In this document: positions 27,100 through 32,503 of the stretch, piece by piece
Position numbering within the stretch: position 1 is the stretch's first letter
Layout of the letters: every line of letters begins with the position of its first letter
Origin: Clostridiales bacterium
Lineage (GTDB): Bacteria > Bacillota > Clostridia > Christensenellales > Aristaeellaceae
Length of the DNA: 32,503 bases
Direction: 5' to 3'
NCBI GenBank assembly: GCA_012521895.1
Contig: JAAYLK010000012.1
Location: 1-32,503, forward strand
Position numbers and translations under genes: made by a program
Notes under the pieces: model-generated
What the model saw: only the letters and a program-made list of their open reading frames with translations
Databases searched by the model: none
Told to the model about the DNA's origin: nothing

Positions 27100-27243
27100 A
27101 TGAAGATCAAAACCCTGGAAACCCGTGATTTGAAAGCCAGCATGGAGCAAGGCGGCTGCGGCGAATGCCAGACTTCCTGCCAGTCCGCGTGCAAGACATC
27201 CTGCGGCGTCGCCAACCAGCCATGCGAGCAGGAGCAGGAATAA
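27100..27243 (+). CDS. scfA: Six-cysteine peptide SCIFF (ranthipeptide precursor)
   Basis: 47-residue ribosomal precursor peptide of the six-Cys-in-forty-five family, modified by the radical SAM maturase encoded next. I start at ATG 27100 (MKIKTLETRDLKASM), about 8 bases after an AGAGG site. A leader of about 19 residues is followed by a core with Cys20, 23, 27, 31, 35 and 42; the GGCGECQTSCQSACKTSC block is almost invariant in Clostridia. The residue after Cys35 is Gly. In the family pattern I recall, and in the characterised Clostridium thermocellum peptide, it is Thr, the acceptor of a thioether from the counterpart of Cys31. The biological role of SCIFF peptides is not settled. Confidence 0.93.
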   Translation: MKIKTLETRDLKASMEQGGCGECQTSCQSACKTSCGVANQPCEQEQE

Positions 27244-27274
27244 TCACCCTTTTATACCAGTACCGCTTTTTGTG

Positions 27275-27302
27275 AAACCGCCTGGTTCAAGGCGGTTTTT
27301 TT
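27275..27302 (+). terminator. Intrinsic terminator between the SCIFF peptide and its maturase
   Basis: An 8-bp stem AAACCGCC / GGCGGTTT (loop 27283-27290) ends in a T-run of eight that starts inside the stem. It lies just before the GGAGG of the maturase gene, so partial read-through would give much peptide and little enzyme. Confidence 0.8.
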
Positions 27303-27311
27303 CGGAGGAAC

Positions 27312-28700
27312 ATGACCCACACGTTTTCTGTCAACGGTTATTCTATTGCCCTGGACGTATTTTCCGGCGCTGTCCATGTGGCGGACAAGGTGTCCCTGGA
27401 AGCCATCAAGCTGTATGAAACCAAAAGCCGCGAAGAAGTCACAGGGCTGCTGCTGGAGCAATTCCCGGATGAGGAAGGGTTGAGCCCCGCTTCCATCAAT
27501 GAGCTGCTGGACACCCTGGACAGCCTGAAGAAGGCCGGCAAGCTGTATTCATCAGACGATTACATTCACAATGCCCCATCAAAGCGTTCAGGCGGCCATG
27601 TGGTGAAAGCGATGTGCCTGCATGTGGCGCACGCCTGCAACCTGGCCTGTTCCTATTGCTTTGCCGGCCAGGGCAAGTACCAAGGCCAGGCCGCCTTGAT
27701 GAGCCTTGAGACAGGGAAGAAAGCGCTGGACTTCCTCATCGCCCATTCCGGCAAGCGCAGAAACCTGGAAGTGGACTTTTTCGGCGGCGAACCGCTGCTG
27801 AACTGGGACGTGGTCAAGGGCGTGGTGGCCTATGGCAGAGCACTAGAAAAAAAGCACAACAAGGTCTTCCGCTTCACCCTGACCACCAATGGCGTCGCGC
27901 TGAATGATGAGATGATCGCCTACTGCAACAAGGAGATGCACAATGTGGTGCTGAGCCTGGACGGCCGCAGGGAAGTGCATGACCGCTTCCGCGTGGACCA
28001 CCAGGGCAAGGGCAGCTATGACAGCATCGTGCCCAAGTTCCAGGAGTTGGTGAAGCAGCGCGGGGAGACAGGCTACTACATCCGCGGCACCTATACCAGG
28101 GATAACCTGGATTTTCTGGAAGACGTGAAACACATGGCCGACCTGGGCTTCACCCAGCTGTCCATGGAGCCGGTGGTCAGTGCCAACGACGACCCGGACG
28201 CCTTGCAGGACGCGGACCTGCCCAAGCTGTATGAGCAGTACGAGCAGCTGGCGGTTGAAATGCTTAAGCGTAAGCGCAGGAAGCGCGGCTTTGATTTTTA
28301 CCACTACAACATCGACCTGGAGCACGGCCCCTGCATCCACAAGCGTCTGAGCGGCTGCGGTTCAGGGACTGAGTACCTGGCGGTCACCCCGCAGGGGGAC
28401 CTCTACCCTTGCCACCAGTTTGTGGGGGATGAGGAGTATAAGGTGGGCACCCTGGACCGGGGCATCCAAAATACCGCTTTACAGGACGAATTTGCAAACA
28501 ACACCCTGTCCGCCCATCCGGAATGCAAGGATTGCTGGGCCCAGCTGTATTGCGCGGGCGGGTGCGCCGCCAACGCGCTGCACGCAACCGGCAGCATCCA
28601 TGGGGTGTACCGCTTTGGTTGCGAGTTATTCAAAAAGCGCATCGAGTGCGCTTTGATGCTGCAGGCAGCTCTGCAAGAGGACAAAGAACAGTCCGCTTAA
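27312..28700 (+). CDS. scfB: Radical SAM SCIFF peptide maturase (thioether-forming, SPASM type)
   Basis: Radical SAM enzyme that installs thioether cross-links in the SCIFF precursor. The 462 residues show an N-terminal RiPP-recognition-like segment (about 1-90), the radical SAM cluster motif CxxxCxxC at Cys109, Cys113 and Cys116 (CNLACSYC), DFFGGEPLLN, TLTTNG and SLDG motifs, and a Cys-rich SPASM C-terminus for auxiliary iron-sulfur clusters (YPCHQF, CKDCWAQLYCAGGC). The closest characterised relative is CteB of Clostridium thermocellum. The ATG follows a GGAGG by 3 bases. No separate promoter is visible between it and the precursor gene, only the terminator. The 3' end is 3 bases from the convergent mnmG stop. 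Confidence 0.94.
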   Translation: MTHTFSVNGYSIALDVFSGAVHVADKVSLEAIKLYETKSREEVTGLLLEQFPDEEGLSPASINELLDTLDSLKKAGKLYSSDDYIHNAPSKRSGGHVVKAMCLHVAHACNLACSYCFAGQGKYQGQAALMSLETGKKALDFLIAHSGKRRNLEVDFFGGEPLLNWDVVKGVVAYGRALEKKHNKVFRFTLTTNGVALNDEMIAYCNKEMHNVVLSLDGRREVHDRFRVDHQGKGSYDSIVPKFQELVKQRGETGYYIRGTYTRDNLDFLEDVKHMADLGFTQLSMEPVVSANDDPDALQDADLPKLYEQYEQLAVEMLKRKRRKRGFDFYHYNIDLEHGPCIHKRLSGCGSGTEYLAVTPQGDLYPCHQFVGDEEYKVGTLDRGIQNTALQDEFANNTLSAHPECKDCWAQLYCAGGCAANALHATGSIHGVYRFGCELFKKRIECALMLQAALQEDKEQSA

Positions 28701-28703
28701 GGT

Positions 28704-30491
28704 TCAAGGGGTTTTGGTGTTCTGATTTTTCTTGAGCCACACGCCCAGCACCGCGACATCAGCCGGCGTCACCCCGGGGATGCGGGCGGCCTGCCCCAGG
28801 GAGACCGGGCGCTGGCGGTTTAACTTTTGCCTTGCTTCAATGCGCAGCGCGGCAATGCCCATGTAGTCTATATTTTCCGGGAGGCGATAGCCTTCCATCA
28901 CGGAAGCAGCCCTGATCTGGGCTGTTTCTCTTTGCAGATAGCCCTCATATTTCATTGTGATGTCGGCCTGGGTGATGGCTTCCCGGCTCAAGGGAAGGCC
29001 TTCGGGCATCGGTACTTCCTCACCCCGGCGCCTGGCTTCGTACAAGCCATTGTCTTTCAGGTATTGTATGTAGTCATTGGCCATCTTCTGCTTTTCTTCC
29101 ATGCGGCGCAGCCGCTCTTCGCTGGCCAGACCAATCTGGTGCCCCAGGGCCGTCAGGCGCAAATCGGCATTGTCCTGGCGCAGGGACAGGCGGTATTCCG
29201 CGCGGCCTGTCATCATACGGTAGGGCTCATCCACGCCCTTGCTGCTTAAGTCATCCGTCATCACACCGATGTAGCCCTGGTCACGGGTGATAATGAACGG
29301 CGAATCATTGTTCAGGTAGCGGCTGGCGTTGATGCCGGCGATGATGCCCTGGGCGGCGGCCTCCTCATAGCCGGAGGTGCCGTTAATCTGCCCGGCGAAA
29401 AACAGGCCTGGCACCCTGCGGGCAGCCATCGCGGGGGAAAGCTCCGTGGGGTCAATGCAGTCATACTCGATGGCGTAGGCCAAGCGGGTGAGCACGGCGC
29501 GCTCCAGGCCTTTGATGGTCCGGTACAGCGGTCGCTGGACATCCTCCGGCAGGCTGGAGGACAGCCCCTGAGCATACCACTCCTGGGCATTCAGGCTTTC
29601 GGGCTCCAGGAACACCTGGTGCCGGTCCTTGTCCGCGAAGCGGTGAATCTTGTCCTCGATGGAGGGGCAGTAGCGGGCGCCCGTGCCTTTGATGGAGCCG
29701 GAAAACATGGGGGAACGGTGCAGGTTTTCCTGAATCAGCTCATGCGTGCGAGCGTTGGTCCAGGTGAGGTAGCAGCTCATCAGGTTCTGGGGCTGGTGCC
29801 TCTTTAAAAAGGAAAAGGCTTCCACCGGCTCATCGCCCGGCTGCTGCTCCATTTTGTCAAAGTCGATGCTGCGCTGGTCGACGCGCGCGGGGGTTCCGGT
29901 CTTGAACTTGCGCAGCGCAAAACCCAGCCCTTGTAGGGACGCGGACAGATGGGTGGCCGGCAGAAGCCCCTGGGGGCCTGCGGACCAATCGGTATCGCCG
30001 ATGATGACGCGGCTGTTGAGGTAGACGCCGCTGGCGACAACCACCGCCTGGCAGGGGATGCGTTCACCGGTCACGGTGAGGACGCCGCTGATGGCGCCAT
30101 TGCTTGTGAGCAGCTCTTTGACCTCACCCTGGCGCACCTGGATGTTCTCGTGGTTGAGCAGCACGTCCTTCATCAGGCGCTGATAAACCACCTTGTCTGC
30201 CTGCGCGCGCAAGGAATGCACCGCCGGGCCCTTGCCGGTGTTGAGCGTCCTGCTTTGCAGCGTTGCCTGGTCAATGGTAAGCGCCATCTGCCCGCCCAGG
30301 GCATCCACTTCGCGCACCAGCTGGCTTTTTCCTGTTCCGCCAATGGAAGGGTTGCAGGGCATCAGGGCAATGGCGTCCAGGTTGAGGGTAATCAGCAGGA
30401 CGCGCTTGCCCAGCCGGGCTGCTGCCAGGGCGGCTTCGCAGCCGGCATGGCCTGCGCCGATAACCACAAGGTGATGGGTTGAATTGTTCAT
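28704..30491 (-). CDS. mnmG: tRNA uridine-5-carboxymethylaminomethyl modification enzyme MnmG (GidA)
   Basis: FAD-dependent partner of MnmE that modifies U34 in the wobble position of several tRNAs. The 595 residues contain the FAD motif [19 protein letters not shown] (about 10-28), the redox-active region [57 protein letters not shown] and a C-terminal helical domain ending [15 protein letters not shown]. It is slightly shorter than typical (about 620). The ATG overlaps the upstream glycosyltransferase stop (ATGA) and has no good Shine-Dalgarno of its own, so translation probably depends on coupling. mnmE, rsmG and parA, the usual neighbours, are absent. Confidence 0.96.
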   Translation of the reverse strand: MNNSTHHLVVIGAGHAGCEAALAAARLGKRVLLITLNLDAIALMPCNPSIGGTGKSQLVREVDALGGQMALTIDQATLQSRTLNTGKGPAVHSLRAQADKVVYQRLMKDVLLNHENIQVRQGEVKELLTSNGAISGVLTVTGERIPCQAVVVASGVYLNSRVIIGDTDWSAGPQGLLPATHLSASLQGLGFALRKFKTGTPARVDQRSIDFDKMEQQPGDEPVEAFSFLKRHQPQNLMSCYLTWTNARTHELIQENLHRSPMFSGSIKGTGARYCPSIEDKIHRFADKDRHQVFLEPESLNAQEWYAQGLSSSLPEDVQRPLYRTIKGLERAVLTRLAYAIEYDCIDPTELSPAMAARRVPGLFFAGQINGTSGYEEAAAQGIIAGINASRYLNNDSPFIITRDQGYIGVMTDDLSSKGVDEPYRMMTGRAEYRLSLRQDNADLRLTALGHQIGLASEERLRRMEEKQKMANDYIQYLKDNGLYEARRRGEEVPMPEGLPLSREAITQADITMKYEGYLQRETAQIRAASVMEGYRLPENIDYMGIAALRIEARQKLNRQRPVSLGQAARIPGVTPADVAVLGVWLKKNQNTKTP

Positions 30492-31690
30492 GTAATTTTG
30501 GTTTTTTTCCTTTGATAACGGCGGTGGGCAGGGTGCGGGTCGCAGACATAGCGGTCAATCAGGCCTTGGTACCGTGCTTCTACCTTCTGGATGATCTCCT
30601 CCCAGGAGACCGGGATGCTCTTGTGGGCATTGACGCCAATCTGACGGGTCATTTCCGGGTGATCAAGCGCCAGCTTGATGGCCTGGTAGAGGCTGTCGGT
30701 CTGGTCTTCACACAGGAAGCCGTTCTCACCATGGATGATGCTTTCCCCGGCGCAGGAGCCGCTGATGGCCACTGAGGGGGTGCCCATGGCGGCAGCCTCC
30801 CGGATGACCAGGGAAAAGGTGTCATACAGGGAAGGGAAGACAAAGAGATCCGCCCGCTTGTACAGCGCGTCAAGGGTGGTTGTGCTGGTGATCATACCGG
30901 TCAACACCAGCTGGTTGTGAAGGCCCAGCTCCTGTGCCTTCTTCCTGATGTCTTTTTCATCCGGCCCCTGGCCGGCCAGCACCAGCTTGAAGCGCGGCTG
31001 TTCCTTGGCCAGCTTCGCGGCAGCCTCCAGGATCCTTAGGATGTTTTTCTTCCAGTTGATCTGGCCGACAAACAGGAGAACAGGCTCTTCATTGAGGCCA
31101 AAGGCCCGGGCAGCTTCCGCCACATCCGCGTCCGTGACGGAGCGCTGCTGGGTGCCGTTGGGCATCACCTGAATCTCGCCACGGAAGCCGTAGCCCCGCA
31201 GCACCTGAGCGCTGGATTGGGACAGCGCCCAAACCTCGTCACACTTGTCATAGAAGCTGATGATGTTGGCCAGGATGGCCTTTGTCAGCGTTTCACTGTG
31301 GGTGGCCTTCATGAAATCGTCGTAGTACTTGGAATGGAAGGTGGTGATCAGGGGGATGCAGCGCTGCTTGGCCAGGCGCAGCGCTTCACGTCCCGCGGCA
31401 AAGGGGCTGTGTGAGTGGACGATGTCCAGCTCAATCATCTCCATGCGTTTTTTGTAATGTGTGTCCATGATGGCGGTGCCGGTTTTGTACTGGGGCGCGG
31501 TGGGCACCTTGTAGCCGGTGAAATCCACCAATTCAAAGGCATAGCCCCCCCGGTGGCCGGTGTCGTACATAGGCGCTGAAACGGTGACCTCATGCCCTAA
31601 TTTGGCCAGCGTGTTGGCATAGGCCACAACCACCCTGCCCACGCCGTCAACGACGGGAAGGAAGGTATCGCTTGTCAGTCCGATGCGCAT
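30488..31690 (-). CDS. GT4-family glycosyltransferase (diacylglycerol glucosyltransferase-like)
   Basis: Retaining GT-B glycosyltransferase of 400 residues. The N-terminus [21 protein letters not shown] and the HSHSPFAAG block match enzymes that transfer glucose to diacylglycerol or make related glycolipids, but the acceptor is not proven. The donor site shows [34 protein letters not shown] and [12 protein letters not shown]; the E-x7-E motif appears as D-x7-E. The start at ATG 31690 is supported by AAAGG 8 bases upstream and by the family N-terminus; the longer open frame upstream runs into the opposite promoter. It is transcribed with, and translationally coupled to, mnmG. The C-terminus is basic, which could help membrane contact. 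Confidence 0.85.
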   Translation of the reverse strand: MRIGLTSDTFLPVVDGVGRVVVAYANTLAKLGHEVTVSAPMYDTGHRGGYAFELVDFTGYKVPTAPQYKTGTAIMDTHYKKRMEMIELDIVHSHSPFAAGREALRLAKQRCIPLITTFHSKYYDDFMKATHSETLTKAILANIISFYDKCDEVWALSQSSAQVLRGYGFRGEIQVMPNGTQQRSVTDADVAEAARAFGLNEEPVLLFVGQINWKKNILRILEAAAKLAKEQPRFKLVLAGQGPDEKDIRKKAQELGLHNQLVLTGMITSTTTLDALYKRADLFVFPSLYDTFSLVIREAAAMGTPSVAISGSCAGESIIHGENGFLCEDQTDSLYQAIKLALDHPEMTRQIGVNAHKSIPVSWEEIIQKVEARYQGLIDRYVCDPHPAHRRYQRKKTKIT

Positions 31691-31729
31691 TTGCACAACC
31701 TTTCTGCCTTGGGCAAGTTTGATGTCCTC

Positions 31730-31758
31730 ATTATATGCATTCCCGCATAAAAGTACAA
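31730..31758 (-). promoter_or_regulatory. Promoter of the glycosyltransferase-mnmG operon
   Basis: On the minus strand: -35 TTGTAC (31753-31758), a 17-base spacer and a perfect -10 TATAAT (31730-31735). Confidence 0.8.
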
Positions 31759-31766
31759 TGTCGTGA

Positions 31767-31795
31767 TTGACAAGTGCCGTTTGAAGGCTTATGCT
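31767..31795 (+). promoter_or_regulatory. Promoter of the glutamate mutase operon
   Basis: A perfect -35 TTGACA (31767-31772), a 17-base spacer and TATGCT (31790-31795). Only eight bases separate its -35 from the -35 of the divergent glycosyltransferase promoter. Confidence 0.75.
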
Positions 31796-31823
31796 GAAAC
31801 CATCAGATGTCGGAGGCAATAAT

Positions 31824-32237
31824 ATGCAGAAAACGCTTGTTTTGGGTGTCATCGGAGCGGATGTGCATGCTGTGGGAAACCAGATATTGAATTTCGCGTT
31901 TACCGAAGCAGGCTTCAAGGTGGTGAACCTTGGGGTGATGGTGTCCCAAGAGGAGTTTATCGAAGCGGCAATCGAGTCAGCAGCTGACGCAATTGTCGTT
32001 TCTTCTTTGTATGGCCATGGTGAATTGGACTGCCAGGGGCTGCGGGACAAGTGCGATGAGGCCGGGCTGAAAGGCATTCTGCTGTATGTGGGCGGGAACA
32101 TCGTCGTTGGCAAGCAGCCCTTTGAAGAAGTGGAAAAACGCTTCCTTGCCATGGGCTTTGACCGGGTCTTCGGACCCGGCACCACGCCGGAAGCCGGCAT
32201 CGAGGCGCTGCAGCAAGACTTGGCCGCGAGAGACTGA
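31824..32237 (+). CDS. glmS: Methylaspartate mutase S subunit (glutamate mutase, cobalamin-binding)
   Basis: Small B12-binding subunit of glutamate mutase, which rearranges L-glutamate to 3-methyl-L-aspartate in clostridial glutamate fermentation. I start at ATG 31824 ([18 protein letters not shown]) with GGAGG 7 bases upstream; an ATG at 31791 lies inside the -10 and would add 11 residues. The 137-residue length is typical. The cobalamin motif DxHxxG is Asp13-Val-His15-Ala-Val-Gly18, with His15 as the expected cobalt ligand, followed by [15 protein letters not shown] and [11 protein letters not shown]. This gene is distinct from glmS of glucosamine synthesis (same symbol). The next gene overlaps its stop by one base. 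Confidence 0.95.
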   Translation: MQKTLVLGVIGADVHAVGNQILNFAFTEAGFKVVNLGVMVSQEEFIEAAIESAADAIVVSSLYGHGELDCQGLRDKCDEAGLKGILLYVGGNIVVGKQPFEEVEKRFLAMGFDRVFGPGTTPEAGIEALQQDLAARD

Positions 32238-32503
32238 TGCGCACAGCCCTGTTGATTGACTTTGGGTCCACCTACACCAAATTGACTGCTGTGGACCTTG
32301 ATAAGCCAAAGGTTTTGGGCAGCGCCCAGGCCTTTACAACAGCCGCGACGGACCTGTCCTTGGGGCTGAAAGAGGCGATGGCCTCGCTTGAAATTGCCCT
32401 TGGGGTGACTGATTTCGACATGAAGCTGGCTTGCTCCAGCGCTGCCGGCGGGCTGAACATGGTGGCCTGCGGGCTGGTGCCGGGCTTGACCAGCAAGGCA
32501 GCC
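32237..32503 (+). CDS. glmL: Glutamate mutase accessory protein GlmL (MutL), 3' partial
   Basis: First 89 codons of an ASKHA-fold ATPase thought to reactivate or chaperone B12-dependent glutamate mutase. The start [19 protein letters not shown] gives the phosphate-1 loop, and CSSAAGGLNMVACGLVPGLTSKAA is characteristic of the GlmL/MutL family. It is unrelated to the mismatch-repair MutL. The ATG overlaps the last base of the S-subunit stop (TGATG), so the two are coupled. The gene runs off the window edge; the large catalytic subunit gene (glmE) would be expected beyond it. Confidence 0.9.
   Translation, partial: MRTALLIDFGSTYTKLTAVDLDKPKVLGSAQAFTTAATDLSLGLKEAMASLEIALGVTDFDMKLACSSAAGGLNMVACGLVPGLTSKAA

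Noticed and set aside
31796-31823. B12 riboswitch before the glutamate mutase genes
   Set aside because: The leader after the predicted promoter is under 30 bases, far too short for a cobalamin riboswitch.

Overview
The window reads as a piece of a Gram-positive anaerobe chromosome, most likely Bacillota, class Clostridia. Four things point there: a SCIFF six-cysteine peptide with its radical SAM maturase (a pair essentially confined to Clostridia), folate-dependent TrmFO followed by HslV-HslU, B12-dependent glutamate mutase genes, and strong AGGAGG-type ribosome binding sites almost everywhere. GC content is fairly high by eye, and coding density is very high, with many ATGA start/stop overlaps. 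I see no rRNA or tRNA gene, insertion sequence, prophage or CRISPR array.

Region 1 (1-8833, + strand) is a housekeeping block. It holds the 3' part of trmFO with hslV and hslU, ended by an intrinsic terminator; then secA from its own promoter, prfB (without the usual programmed frameshift), a DUF1461 membrane protein and tsaD.

Region 2 (8810-12650) holds a metallophosphoesterase on the minus strand, a secreted barnase-type ribonuclease with its barstar inhibitor, a sirtuin deacylase, and an orphan MsmX/UgpC-type sugar-ABC ATPase.

Region 3 (12651-14749) starts with a gene-free stretch of about 520 bases that carries two perfect DnaA boxes, several near-matches on the same strand and three abutting perfect palindromes. 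It is followed by rlmH and recF. It looks like an origin or another DnaA-bound locus, although dnaA and dnaN are not in the window.

Region 4 (14752-22810) is mixed. A MATE exporter is translationally coupled to a degenerate kinase-like protein and diverges from an Mn-type superoxide dismutase. Then come a secreted cadherin-like protein, aspartate kinase diverging from a YbhN/LPG-synthase-type membrane protein coupled to a glycerophosphodiester phosphodiesterase, and yebC.

Region 5 (22825-32503) holds a secreted protein of about 1180 residues with ten SdrD-B-like repeats, tadA, the SCIFF peptide and its radical SAM maturase, and mnmG, which is translationally coupled to an upstream GT4 glycosyltransferase. 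Divergent from the glycosyltransferase are the glutamate mutase S subunit and the start of the glmL (mutL) gene, cut by the window edge.

The most interesting points are the DnaA-box/palindrome region, the barnase-barstar pair in which both sides of a known interface contact are changed, a SCIFF peptide with Gly at the usual thioether acceptor position, and the pseudokinase coupled to the exporter. All function calls rest on motif reading, without database searches.
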